Shown here one piece after another: positions 50,487-59,464 of a stretch of DNA of 64,000 nucleotides. Location of the stretch: positions 14,858 to 78,857 of the forward strand of contig CAYQOX010000019.1 in the NCBI GenBank assembly GCA_964419335.1. The letters are read 5' to 3'. Every line of letters begins with the position of its first letter. Positions within the stretch are counted from its first letter, which is position 1. Source of the stretch: CAYQOX01 sp964419335. GTDB lineage: Bacteria > Hinthialibacterota > Hinthialibacteria > Hinthialibacterales > Hinthialibacteraceae. A program made the translations under genes and the position numbers. The notes under the pieces were generated by a model. It searched no databases. It saw only the letters and a list, made by a program, of their open reading frames with translations, and was not told where the DNA came from.

Positions 50487-51455
50487 TTAAAAATTTTCAA
50501 ATGGAGAGAACAACACACTGACGGATTCACCGTTATGGATTCTTCGTATAGCTTTAGCGAATAATTCAGCCACTGAAAGAACTTTAATTTTATCGATTTT
50601 CTTTTCCCCCTCAACGGGAATGGTATTGGCCACGACCACTTCACTGATGCACGAATTCTTGATTTTTTCCACCGAATCGCCGCACAAAACTGGATGAATG
50701 ACCCCGGCCCGTATGTCATTAACCCCTGACTTATTAAGGATTTCAGCGGTGTTGATTAAGGAACCGCCGGTGCTAATCTCATCGTCAAAAATGATCGCTT
50801 TCTTATCTTTAACATCACCGATAATGTGTTTTACAACCGCTTTGTCTTCATTACCGACGCGGCGCTTGTCTATGATCGCCAAGGGTAAGTCCAACAGGCG
50901 GGCATATTTATCGGCTCGTTTGGCGCTGCCCGCATCGGGAGCCACCACCACTGTATTTTCGATATCGGACTTCCGGAAATAGTCAATCAAAACTGGGGTA
51001 GCCAAAAGGTGATCGGTAGGGATATGGAAGAATCCCTGAACTTGGAACGAGTGCAAATTCATAGTCAAAATTCGGTCAGCCCCTGCGGCTTCAATGAGAT
51101 CCGCCATGAGCCGGGCGGCTATCGAGATCCGCGGTTGATCCTTTTTATCAGAGCGGACATAGGGGAAATAGGGAAGTACGGCGGTGACTCTTCTCGCTGA
51201 AGCATGTTTTAACGCATCAATCATGAGGAGAAGTTCCATGATGCGGGTATTGACGGGAGACGTAGAGGTTTGAATGACGAAGGTATCGCATTCACGTACA
51301 TTTTCGCCAATTTTGACGAATAGATTTTCATTTTTAAATTCAATGATATCCATTTTTCCCAAGGGGATATCGAGATGATTACAAATTTCTTTAGCCAACA
51401 ATTGGTTGGACAATCCAGAAAAAACTTTCATCGCTCTTCCATTGGGTTGCACCAT
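50487..51455 (-). CDS. prs: Ribose-phosphate pyrophosphokinase
   Basis: 322 residues. It contains VFSGLSNQLLAKEICNHLDI, the flexible loop region PYVRSDKKDQPRISIAARLM, VVVAPDAGSAKRADKYA and the PRPP-binding IIFDDEISTGGSLINTAEIL. It makes PRPP for nucleotides, histidine and tryptophan. AAGGA before the ATG supports the first start. It lies 30 bases after the acetate-kinase-type gene, so the two form an operon. Confidence 0.95.
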   Translation of the reverse strand: MVQPNGRAMKVFSGLSNQLLAKEICNHLDIPLGKMDIIEFKNENLFVKIGENVRECDTFVIQTSTSPVNTRIMELLLMIDALKHASARRVTAVLPYFPYVRSDKKDQPRISIAARLMADLIEAAGADRILTMNLHSFQVQGFFHIPTDHLLATPVLIDYFRKSDIENTVVVAPDAGSAKRADKYARLLDLPLAIIDKRRVGNEDKAVVKHIIGDVKDKKAIIFDDEISTGGSLINTAEILNKSGVNDIRAGVIHPVLCGDSVEKIKNSCISEVVVANTIPVEGEKKIDKIKVLSVAELFAKAIRRIHNGESVSVLFSPFENF

Positions 51456-51485
51456 TTTATCTTCCTTACTTCCTTTAAAGTTTTA

Positions 51486-52670
51486 TTAAGATGTTAATTT
51501 TTCGTAAGCGGCTCGCGCGACGATCAATTCTTCGTTGGTTGGAACGATCCATGTAGAAACCTGGCTCTTCGGTGGAGAGATTTCGGCCTCTTTCCCGTTT
51601 TGGGTTTGATTGGTGTTGGAGTCTATGGTTATTCCAAGATGTTCTAAGTTGCTACAAACCGCCTCGCGGACTCGAGCGCCTTTCTCGCCGATCCCTCCCG
51701 CAAAAGCCAATACATCCAATCCACCCAAAATTGCATAGTAGGAACCAATAAACTTCTTCACGGCATAGATAAAAGCGTTGAAGGCCAATTTTGCTTTTTC
51801 ATTCCCTTGATCAATGGCGATCTCAATATCACGCATATCGTCGGAGACACCGGATAATCCTAGCAGACCACTTTCTTTTGTTAATTTAGGATTAATCTCT
51901 TCGATAGAACAGCCTTCTTCTCGCATTACGAAAAGCACGGCGTAAGGATCCAGTTCACCGATGCGCGTGGCATGAAATACGCCTGATTGGGGGGTGAAAC
52001 CTAGGCTGGTATCGATAGATTTCCCCTGATCGATCGCACATAGAGAAGAACTGCCCCCGAGATGACAAGAGATGATCTTCAGTTCTTCGCGTGGTTTTCC
52101 CACTAATTGAGGAATCCGTTCTGATACATAGCGATGGGAGGCACCATGAAAACCATAACGCTGAATTTGGTATTTGTCGCGCCATTCCTGGGGAATGGGA
52201 TATACGCGGGCATAATCGGGCATGGTTAAGTGAAAAGCAGGTTCGAATAAACCAATCAGGGGAGTATCTGGCATGATTTCTTTAAAGAGACGTACCGCTT
52301 TGATGTAAGGAGGATTATGGGCGGGAGCGAGGAAGGTATAATCCTCCATGGCTTGCAAGACAGTCTCATCAAGGATTTCACATCCCACATATCCCTTGGC
52401 GATGACTGTTTTGAAGGCTACACAATCGACATCGCCAGAAGCTTCTCCCATGTCTTCTCTTAATTGTTGCAAGACAAATTCGATGGCATCTTTGTGTGAA
52501 GGATACGCTTTTTCATTTGATCCTTCCTTATCCCCATGGATCCAAGAGGCAGCTCCTTGGTTAGAGCCGATGCGTTCCACGCGTCCCGAGGCGAGCAATT
52601 TCTCTTCTGGATGATGGTACAGACGATATTTGAGCGAAGTACTGCCGACATTGGTCACAAGAATACGCAT
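51486..52670 (-). CDS. Acetate/propionate-kinase family protein
   Basis: About 394 residues from the ATG at 52670. The ASKHA-kinase fold shows ILVTNVGSTSLKYRLYHHPE, RYGFHGASHRYVSERIPQLV, SCHLGGSSSLCAIDQGKSID, and FAGGIGEKGARVREAV. The ATP-site phrase NAGSSS of typical AckA is NVGSTS here, and the HLGNGAS motif is HLGGSSS, so the protein is a divergent member; acetate versus propionate or butyrate cannot be decided. No phosphotransacetylase gene is near. It shares a unit with prs. Confidence 0.85.
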   Translation of the reverse strand: MRILVTNVGSTSLKYRLYHHPEEKLLASGRVERIGSNQGAASWIHGDKEGSNEKAYPSHKDAIEFVLQQLREDMGEASGDVDCVAFKTVIAKGYVGCEILDETVLQAMEDYTFLAPAHNPPYIKAVRLFKEIMPDTPLIGLFEPAFHLTMPDYARVYPIPQEWRDKYQIQRYGFHGASHRYVSERIPQLVGKPREELKIISCHLGGSSSLCAIDQGKSIDTSLGFTPQSGVFHATRIGELDPYAVLFVMREEGCSIEEINPKLTKESGLLGLSGVSDDMRDIEIAIDQGNEKAKLAFNAFIYAVKKFIGSYYAILGGLDVLAFAGGIGEKGARVREAVCSNLEHLGITIDSNTNQTQNGKEAEISPPKSQVSTWIVPTNEELIVARAAYEKLTS

Positions 52671-52981
52671 AATTCTACTTCCCATTATTTAGTATAAATC
52701 GAGAGTGTTATGAATGATACACACAAGAATGGTTAAAAGATTAATTGTTGAGGCTCATCGAATAAAATGAACCGTATTTTTTTCTTTTGGTTTAAAGGAT
52801 CTTCTATTTTCATGATAACGCAATTCTCACAAAACAATAAGACACGTTTACGTGAATTCATAAAGTGTTATAAACATTTCTAGATTTCATTCGGTATAGA
52901 AGCAAAGTAAACGGAAAGAATCCCTCTCTATTTGCTTCCTTTGAATTACCACGTATCCTAGTAAGCATAACATTTTTTGGA
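52671..52981. other. Divergent intergenic region upstream of the acetate-kinase-type gene
   Basis: 311 bases, AT-rich. It should carry the promoters for the kinase-prs operon and for the small membrane-protein gene. No distinctive repeat or RNA element was found. Confidence 0.5.
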
Positions 52982-53497
52982 GTGAGATGGTACTTGAACG
53001 CAAATAACCATTCAAACGAACGTGAATCAACTCCCAAGAGGGATTTTCTTTGGAAGACCCCGTGGCTAAAAGTGTCATGGTTGCTCGGGGCTTTGCTTCT
53101 TTTTATTTCTTTTATTTTATTACAATTAAGTATTCGTTCGGAATACCTGACGCCGGGTTTTGTCCATCTGCAAAACAATTTGGGGTATATTTTGTTTTGT
53201 CTTATGGCTCTATTTTGTTTACTGATTTCGGGGGCGATTCTTCAACGCGCTTGGGAAAAGAAAAATTGGAACCATCAAGAATCGGTCATGTTTTACTGTG
53301 GTTTGCTCCTGGCGTGTGTCTTCTACATCACCGGTTTTCAATTCCTGTTATTTGGTGAATGGAAATATGACAATCCCAACGTATATTTCTTTTTAAAAGG
53401 ATTAACGATCTTTCTCTTTTTGATGATTCTGGTGATCGCGATTCGGGGAGAAATCAGAGACAAGAAAGATTCCTCGAATCAAGCAACAAAAGAGTGA
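52982..53497 (+). CDS. Hypothetical four-helix membrane protein
   Basis: 171 residues with about four membrane helices (residues near 32-52, 65-85, 105-125 and 135-155). The start is uncertain: a GTG at 52982 has GGA immediately before it, and a TTG at 52994 has GGAG 11 bases upstream. The N-terminal tail is hydrophilic (NANNHSNERESTPKR). It ends five bases before the convergent WecA-type gene. No family was recognised. Confidence 0.65.
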   Translation: MRWYLNANNHSNERESTPKRDFLWKTPWLKVSWLLGALLLFISFILLQLSIRSEYLTPGFVHLQNNLGYILFCLMALFCLLISGAILQRAWEKKNWNHQESVMFYCGLLLACVFYITGFQFLLFGEWKYDNPNVYFFLKGLTIFLFLMILVIAIRGEIRDKKDSSNQATKE

Positions 53498-53501
53498 TTT
53501 T

Positions 53502-54623
53502 TTAGTTTCCATGATTGTTATTCTTGATATGCTCAAGCATCGTAATCAGAATGAAGATGATAATAATCTGGGTTAAGATTACATAAGCGCCGAAAGGTTC
53601 ATTGAGCAAGGGGAGGATTAAGGCACCGCTTCCTACGCAGAGAGTGACCAGGTGGATAAAAAATACAGCCCGTCGGGGGCTCATCCCCAGTCCCACCAAA
53701 CGATGTGAAAAGTGATTTTTGTCTCCCACATAGATAGGTTTTCCGTTTTTGAGCCGAATGAAAATAACCGATAAGGTATCAAAGAGGGGGACAGCGAAAA
53801 TAATGAGAGGCATAACTACCGCCCAAGCGGTTGCGTTCTCGGTTCCCGATTGGTAATACGTTGATAATACGGTGAGCGAGGCCACCAAAAATCCCACCAC
53901 CAAAGACCCGGCATCGCCCATAAAAATGCTTGATGGGTTCAAATTGTAGCGCAAGAATCCTGCGATACATCCTGCCAGGGCAAAGGTGATCGATGACATA
54001 AATACTTGTTGATCAACAAGGTAGGCTGAGATCCCCAACAAAATGAGGGTGATCATGGCTACGCCTCCGGAGAGGCCGTCCATGTTATCGAGGAGGTTAA
54101 AGGAATTGCTGATGAGTACCACCCAAAAAAGGGTTAAACCAAAGTTGATGAAACCATTTGAAATAAAAAGCGCGATATGGATTTCACAACAATAAAGAAT
54201 GATCGTCGCTATGATTTGCCCTATCAGTTTAATCCAGGGGGATAACCCAAAACGGTCGTCCATAAGTCCAACAATAAAAAGGAGTAAACTGCCAAATAAA
54301 ATCCCCATTAATTGAAGCGAAACTTTGCGCACGCCGTAGGTAAAGGTTGTCAATTCGAGGATTTTTCGACTCAACCAGGTTTCTCCTGAAAAAGAGAGAT
54401 CACGGAGCCAAAAAAGGAGTATAATATTACCAAAGACGATAATCAGGAAAGAGAAATAGATGGCTGCTCCGCCTAATAAGGGTTTTGATTGACTGTGGAC
54501 TTTGCGCTCACCGGGATGATCCAGGAAGCCAAGCCAGGGTGCAACCATTCTCATCAACGGTGTGAGAATCAAGGCTAGCAGAAATCCTTCAAGAAAGAGT
54601 AATAAAAAATGTATCCAGCTCAT
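53502..54623 (-). CDS. WecA/TagO/MraY-type glycosyl-1-phosphate transferase
   Basis: 373 residues with about ten membrane helices. DHPGERKVHSQSKPLLGGAA starts the catalytic region. SNSFNLLDNMDGLSGGVAMI gives the Mg-binding aspartates, FMGDAGSLVVGFLVA the third acid, and NHFSHRLVGLGMSPRRA the sugar-binding loop. It links a sugar-1-phosphate (probably GlcNAc-1-P) to undecaprenyl phosphate, the first step of O-antigen, enterobacterial-common-antigen-like or teichoic-type polymers. No polymer gene cluster surrounds it. Confidence 0.93.
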   Translation of the reverse strand: MSWIHFLLLFLEGFLLALILTPLMRMVAPWLGFLDHPGERKVHSQSKPLLGGAAIYFSFLIIVFGNIILLFWLRDLSFSGETWLSRKILELTTFTYGVRKVSLQLMGILFGSLLLFIVGLMDDRFGLSPWIKLIGQIIATIILYCCEIHIALFISNGFINFGLTLFWVVLISNSFNLLDNMDGLSGGVAMITLILLGISAYLVDQQVFMSSITFALAGCIAGFLRYNLNPSSIFMGDAGSLVVGFLVASLTVLSTYYQSGTENATAWAVVMPLIIFAVPLFDTLSVIFIRLKNGKPIYVGDKNHFSHRLVGLGMSPRRAVFFIHLVTLCVGSGALILPLLNEPFGAYVILTQIIIIFILITMLEHIKNNNHGN

Positions 54624-55048
54624 CTTGCTTTATGAGTTATGCGTTGTTTTTTTCTCTTCATGGATTACATGGAGGGCAATAACTTTAACATTCTTTCATA
54701 CGTAATAGTTTATTGAAAATGATAGTTGGCTCTTTGATCTGGGCTACCTAGAATAAGTTTAAAGAATAAGAGAAAGGAATTAAATTATCCCAACCGTTAT
54801 ATGGGGTTTACTATATCAGATTCGCCGGGAAGAAACAAGGAAGGCATGAGAGAATTTCAGGTAAGGCAACTTTGTGAAAAACATTCGCAAGATCGTGTTC
54901 CATTTATGACACGGAGTGTTCATTTTCATACAGTACCACAGTTGTAAATAGGGAAAAATCCTCTATTTTCCCATTTTTAGGGTGGTATGATTTTTGTATT
55001 AATAGAAAGATAAAATTTGAAATTTTAAATAAAGAAGGAGTTGAGGAA
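54624..55048. other. Intergenic region upstream of the DUF4912 gene
   Basis: 425 bases. A hairpin GGGAAAAAT/ATTTTCCC (54951-54972) followed by ATTTTTAG could be a terminator on the plus strand. The DUF4912 gene has AAGGAG at good spacing before its ATG. No gene was seen in this stretch. Confidence 0.5.
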
Positions 55049-56074
55049 ATGTCTCCAAGAAAAACAAAACACCCCTTGGAAAGCGGCAAAGATCTCCTTA
55101 AAGAATTAACACGATTAACGAAAGCCGCCTTGTATCGTATTGCTCAGAAATTAATGATTCCGGGTCGAAGTGGTATGACCAAATCTGAATTGGTACGAGT
55201 TTTAGGGAAAAAGCAAGAGGAGGTCGCTTCATTATTAAAAAGGGGATTTGAAAAGAAACGGGATACATCTGAGGAGACGTCTGCAATTTCGACTGCTTCC
55301 GAGGAAGATTCAATCAAGAAAAAGTTGGAAGGACAAAAAGGCCAAACTTCAACTCTGGAGATCCCGAAAGAAAAACGAGAAGTGCATTCAACCCAAGTCC
55401 AATCCTCACGACAAGCGAAGGCCGCTCCTTCGGCCCCACCTCCTGCTCAAGAACCGGCCTCGGTGTGGGTTGGCGAGGAAGGCCCGGAATTACCGCGCTC
55501 TTATAACCACACTGTCTTGCGGGCGATCCCGCGCGATCCTCATTGGGTCTATGTTTACTGGGAAATTTCAGAAGAAACTCGTCAAGCGATTGTCCAAGAG
55601 GAAGGCGAATGGTTCTTTGATATCACGATCCCGATTTTACGGGTTTATAACGAAAAAGAAGAAATCCTTCAAGAAGTCCCGATTTTATTAGATGCAGGAA
55701 ATTGGTATCTCGCGCTAAATCCTAATCAACCTTATCAATTTGAACTTGGACTCAAAAAAGATAATGGAGAGTTTCGTCCCTTGGCACGTTCAAAGAAAAT
55801 CGCAACGCCTGAAGCCCAACCCAGTGAGGTGACCGACGAAGAATGGTCGATTGTGGATGAGAAATTCGAAGAAATCCTTAGCGTTTCGGGTGGGATTGAT
55901 ACAGCTTCCTCATGGGGAGGTTCGGCGGAGATGCCGCGGCATGTATTACGTCATCGGGTGAATGCGCCCTGGACCAAAACCTTACATGATTGGGTGTCTC
56001 CACCTTCTTCTCATGTATTGCCCTCATCGCACAGCATGCCTTCATCCCATAGCACGAAAAAGAAGGAGTCATAA
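55049..56074 (+). CDS. DUF4912 protein with Rho-N/SAP-like N-terminus
   Basis: 341 residues. Residues about 10-50 (LTKAALYRIAQKLMIPGRSG, MTKSELVRVLGKKQEEV) resemble a Rho N-terminal/SAP-like nucleic-acid-binding helix pair. A low-complexity Lys/Glu/Ser linker follows. The DUF4912 domain lies at about 145-260 (VLRAIPRDPHWVYVYWEISE, FFDITIPILRVYNEKEEILQ, NPNQPYQFELGLKKDNGEF). The C-terminus is Ser/Pro/His-rich. The YWEI motif marks the family. The function is unknown; cyanobacterial and thermophile relatives exist. AAGGAG stands before the ATG and a strong terminator follows. Confidence 0.87.
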   Translation: MSPRKTKHPLESGKDLLKELTRLTKAALYRIAQKLMIPGRSGMTKSELVRVLGKKQEEVASLLKRGFEKKRDTSEETSAISTASEEDSIKKKLEGQKGQTSTLEIPKEKREVHSTQVQSSRQAKAAPSAPPPAQEPASVWVGEEGPELPRSYNHTVLRAIPRDPHWVYVYWEISEETRQAIVQEEGEWFFDITIPILRVYNEKEEILQEVPILLDAGNWYLALNPNQPYQFELGLKKDNGEFRPLARSKKIATPEAQPSEVTDEEWSIVDEKFEEILSVSGGIDTASSWGGSAEMPRHVLRHRVNAPWTKTLHDWVSPPSSHVLPSSHSMPSSHSTKKKES

Positions 56075-56096
56075 CCCCCTTTCGTATAGAGTGAGC

Positions 56097-56130
56097 AAAA
56101 AAGGCATGGAATGGATCCCATGCCTTTTTT
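56097..56130 (+). terminator. Terminator of the DUF4912 gene
   Basis: AAAAAAGGCATGG pairs with CCATGCCTTTTTT across an 8-base loop, giving a 13-bp stem that starts 22 bases after the stop codon. Confidence 0.9.
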
Positions 56131-56576
56131 AATGAATCTCTATTAATCTTATGCTTTCGCTGTAGCATTCATTTATCTCGCAATTTTCGTTGAAACGACA
56201 AAGGATCGTTTATTTCCTGAAATGAATTGATTTTTCCTACCAGCTCTATTAAATGATCCGAAGCCTTTTCAGAAGAGGAATTTTGTTTCTCTTCCTGATA
56301 CAGGACAATAATATAGTCTTTTCGGAAAAAGATGTCCTATCCTCCATTCCTTCTTTTCCAATTCTCTTTAATTGGTTTCAAACCACTGGAAACTCAAGCC
56401 AAAGTCTGTGAAACTATAGATAATAAACAATATTCTATGCTGGGAGAGTAAATCACTCTTCCGCTTTTGGAGAGAGAGTTTGGATCATTGAAAAAGTATG
56501 ATCCAGAAGACGAATATCTCTCAAACATTGTCTATAAGACGGTGTTAATCCAAAAAGGCAACGAAAGGGTCAAGAT
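56131..56576. other. Intergenic region before the Gfo/Idh/MocA gene
   Basis: 446 bases. On the minus strand a frame ending at 56169 (about 50 codons, peptide-like tail LIELVGKINSFQEIND) has no start codon and may be a remnant. The plus strand has AACGAAAGGGTCAAG before the ATG at 56577. No further feature was seen. Confidence 0.4.
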
Positions 56577-57848
56577 ATGTCTGAAAACAAAAAAACGCGC
56601 AGAGATTTTATTCGAAGTTCTACGATTGCCGCAGGTGTGGGAATGGCTTCTTTACATGGAATTTCTTCTTCGAAAGTCGTAGGCGCCAACGATACGGTTC
56701 GTCTAGGCGTAATTGGCACTGGAGGACGTGGCCAATGGGGATTAGCAGAAGCGAAGAAGCGTGGTGCACGAATCGTAGCGGTCTGTGATGTGTATGAAGA
56801 ACGCTTAATGCAGGCACGGGCGAAATCCGAAACCCAAGATGAGAAAATGGCAGACACGTATTATGAACATGAACGTTTGCTAGAGAGAGACGATATTGAT
56901 GGAGTCTTCATCGGGGTGCCCGACCATTGGCATCATGATGTCTTGATTGATTCTGTACAAGCAGGTAAAGACGCCTACTGCGAGAAGCCATTCTCTAAAA
57001 CCATTGAAGAAGGCCAGGAAATGATCAAAGCCGTACGGGCTACGAAGCAGATCGTACAAGTTGGCAACCATCGCCGCAGCGGAAAACATTGGGAGCGCGC
57101 TCGCGAGGTGATTCGCTCCGGCAAAATTGGGAAAGTCACGTGTGTTAAAGTTTGGGATACACGCAATTGGTCCGGGGGGGATCCCTTTGCCCAAAATCTG
57201 GAAATTCGTGGTCGTTTGGATTGGGATCGCTTTTTGGGGAAGGCTCCTAAGTGCGCGTTTGATCCCGTACGATACTATGCCTGGCGCTGGTATTGGGATT
57301 ACGCCGGGGGTCTCATGACCGATATCGGCGCGCACCAATTGGATGTCAATCAATGGTTGATGGATCAGGAAGGGCCCCAAACCGCGATGGCGAATGGTGG
57401 GAACCACTATTTCGATCATTGGGAAACACCGGATGTGGTTCATGGAGTGTTTAACTATGGTGATTTCACGACCTTGTTCACGGTGCAATTTATCAACGGC
57501 CGCGACAGTGTAGGGGCAGCGTTTTATGGCAGTGAAGGTTCGATCCTGGTGGACGATCAGAAAGGTTTTCGAGTCTACGAAGGGCAGGGTTCCGAGGAGC
57601 CCGTCGAAACCTGGGACCGTCCCTATGAAGGCGGTGATCATGTGGCTAATTTCCTGGAATGTATGAAATCTCGGGAAGAACCCAACTCACCGGTTGAGAC
57701 AGGACATAAAGTTATTAACACTGCCCATTTAGGGAATATATCTTACCGCACTGGAAAACGGGTGATGTGGGATCCGAAACGAGAGGAAATGCTTGAAGTT
57801 CGGCGCATGGATCCTTCCGATACGTTGTTGAAGAGTATGCTGGATTAA
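56577..57848 (+). CDS. Tat-exported Gfo/Idh/MocA family oxidoreductase
   Basis: 423 residues. A Tat signal lies at the start (TRRDFIRSSTIAAGVGMAS). The Rossmann part reads VRLGVIGTGGRGQWGLAEA, the cofactor loop is VFIGVPDHWHHDVLIDSV, and KDAYCEKPFSKTIEEGQEM provides the EKP motif with its catalytic Lys. The C-terminal domain has GGLMTDIGAHQLDVNQW with the catalytic His. Such secreted dehydrogenases act on sugars or inositols, with NAD(P) bound before export. A terminator follows. The substrate is unknown. Confidence 0.93.
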   Translation: MSENKKTRRDFIRSSTIAAGVGMASLHGISSSKVVGANDTVRLGVIGTGGRGQWGLAEAKKRGARIVAVCDVYEERLMQARAKSETQDEKMADTYYEHERLLERDDIDGVFIGVPDHWHHDVLIDSVQAGKDAYCEKPFSKTIEEGQEMIKAVRATKQIVQVGNHRRSGKHWERAREVIRSGKIGKVTCVKVWDTRNWSGGDPFAQNLEIRGRLDWDRFLGKAPKCAFDPVRYYAWRWYWDYAGGLMTDIGAHQLDVNQWLMDQEGPQTAMANGGNHYFDHWETPDVVHGVFNYGDFTTLFTVQFINGRDSVGAAFYGSEGSILVDDQKGFRVYEGQGSEEPVETWDRPYEGGDHVANFLECMKSREEPNSPVETGHKVINTAHLGNISYRTGKRVMWDPKREEMLEVRRMDPSDTLLKSMLD

Positions 57849-57869
57849 ACTTCATTGACAGAGTAACGA

Positions 57870-57909
57870 GAAACGCGGCCCGATGATTCTTTCCCGGCCG
57901 CGTTTCTTT
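57870..57909 (+). terminator. Terminator of the Gfo/Idh/MocA gene
   Basis: GAAACGCGGCC pairs with GGCCGCGTTTC (11 bp) and is followed by TTTAAAA. It lies about 22 bases past the stop codon. Confidence 0.88.
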
Positions 57910-57925
57910 AAAAAAGGAGTTAATC

Positions 57926-58090
57926 TTATAAATTGATATAAAGTGTGATGAATACATAAAAGAGGATGGTTAGAATAAGAGCAAAGATTAATGGTATTTT
58001 GTGGAATTCCCAGCCGTAATCCTCATAACATTCTTGTTCTTCTTGATGTCGCTCTTCTTGGGTTTCATTTTTTTGTTTTTGTTCTTCCAT
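57926..58090 (-). CDS. 54-residue single-pass membrane protein
   Basis: An ATG at 58090 with GGAG eight bases before it opens a 54-codon frame ending at TAA (57926). The first 25 residues are very acidic and polar (EEQKQKNETQEERHQEEQE), then CYEDYGWEFHKIP leads into a single helix (LIFALILTILFYVFITLYI). The order suggests an N-terminus in the cytoplasm and a C-terminal anchor. It sits between the Gfo/Idh/MocA gene and the 5'-nucleotidase. It resembles the short accessory subunits of membrane complexes but no specific family was recognised. Confidence 0.68.
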   Translation of the reverse strand: MEEQKQKNETQEERHQEEQECYEDYGWEFHKIPLIFALILTILFYVFITLYINL

Positions 58091-58120
58091 GGGGAACGCT
58101 CCTTAGAGATTTGGCGTAGC

Positions 58121-59464
58121 TTATCGTTTCATTTGAATCGGTTTTATTGTACGTCTTTTTTCAATATAACGCAAAACCGAGTCGCGCAAAGATCGTCCCG
58201 TATCTTTCCACTCAAATTCCTTGGCGTTGGGAAATGAATTATCCCATTGATCACGAACATAACTATTGGTTACGATTTTGTATTCTTGATCGGGTTGAAT
58301 TTCTTCGAAACCGTAAAAAAATTCAGGAATATTTTTCCCTAAGGCTTGGGTCGTGACGAGTGTATTTTCAAAGGGGAAAATGTTCCAAATTTCACGGTAA
58401 GTAAACGATCCTTTGTTGATACCCCCTCGGGTTCCGCCTGTGTTTTGATGAGAATAATCGGCGCCTGTGGCTTCTAGAAATGCGGCATTGGCCAGATAGA
58501 GCATATCCATTTTCGACATATCTTCTTTCGCGACACCAAGCGGGCGATCCACCATCTCGGAGACTTCCTCTTCCCAGCGATCGACAGCTCGTTGGGTAGC
58601 GGGATCGGGCTCAGCGAGTTTCGAAGTAACAGGGAATATTTCGTAATCAATATTGGCGGTTCCATTTTTCTCCGTATCAAAAGTAAGATCAATACGGCCG
58701 ATGTAACGACCTTTGCTTCCCGCTTGAACCATTGGTGTTTTGCCGAACCATTGAATTTCTTTAAAGAGCCGATGGCTATGTGCGCCGATGATTAAATCAA
58801 TCCCCTCGACATGGCTGGCTATGGCTTCATCATGCTCATGTCCAACATGGGAGAGAACGATAATTATATCTGCCTGGTCTTCAACCTTTGGAATCCACTG
58901 TCTTAGACTCAATATAGAATTGACAAAATGAACTCCCTCGGTCGCTTGGCGAACCGTCATCTCGGGCGTCCATTCGGCGACGATTGCAAGGACTGCTACT
59001 TTGAATTTGTCAAATTCGAAGATGCGATAGGCCGCATCGCCCAAAAGGATATTGGTTCCATCCTCGGCGATGACCGAGGCATTCGCACATAACAAAGGGA
59101 AATTGGCGATGGTACGAAAAGTTTCAATTTGTTCCCACCCGTAATCGAATTCGTGATTACCGATGGCGGCAGCATCCAACTTCCAGTGATTTAAGACATG
59201 AAAGATCGGTTCGCCTTGGAACATAGAAGAAACTGGGGTGCCGGAAACCATATCGCCCGCATCAAGAAAGAGGGTGTTGTCAATCTTATCTCTTTGTTTT
59301 TTATAAAAAGCCGCGATACGGGCGACGCCGCCCAGACCATCGGGATGGGGTCGTAAGTGAGCATGGATATCATTGGTGTGAAAAATCGTTAATGGAACTT
59401 CCTCCGGGTATGTACCAAGGATGAAAACTAGGCAAAAAGAGAAAGTGGTTATTAGTTTTTTCAT
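58121..59464 (-). CDS. Exported 5'-nucleotidase / bifunctional metallophosphatase
   Basis: 447 residues with a signal peptide (residues 1-20). The calcineurin-like part has FHTNDIHAHLRPHPDG, LFLDAGDMVSG, AIGNHEFDYGWEQ and LIIGAHSHRLF, which give the two-metal site. The 5'-nucleotidase C-terminal domain (YANAAFLEA-like LYLANAAFLEATGADYSH, GINKGSFTYREIWNIFPFEN) follows. The enzyme removes phosphate from external nucleotides. It overlaps the upstream hypothetical gene by four bases (ATGA), so they are co-translated. It is short for the family but all motifs are there. Confidence 0.92.
   Translation of the reverse strand: MKKLITTFSFCLVFILGTYPEEVPLTIFHTNDIHAHLRPHPDGLGGVARIAAFYKKQRDKIDNTLFLDAGDMVSGTPVSSMFQGEPIFHVLNHWKLDAAAIGNHEFDYGWEQIETFRTIANFPLLCANASVIAEDGTNILLGDAAYRIFEFDKFKVAVLAIVAEWTPEMTVRQATEGVHFVNSILSLRQWIPKVEDQADIIIVLSHVGHEHDEAIASHVEGIDLIIGAHSHRLFKEIQWFGKTPMVQAGSKGRYIGRIDLTFDTEKNGTANIDYEIFPVTSKLAEPDPATQRAVDRWEEEVSEMVDRPLGVAKEDMSKMDMLYLANAAFLEATGADYSHQNTGGTRGGINKGSFTYREIWNIFPFENTLVTTQALGKNIPEFFYGFEEIQPDQEYKIVTNSYVRDQWDNSFPNAKEFEWKDTGRSLRDSVLRYIEKRRTIKPIQMKR

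Noticed and set aside
50321..50719. Minus-strand open frame overlapping prs
   Set aside because: Most of it is a shadow of prs; only the tail past prs is noted as a possible remnant.
56169..56330. Minus-strand peptide-like frame before the Gfo/Idh/MocA gene
   Set aside because: It has no start codon and an in-frame stop upstream, so it is not called as a gene.
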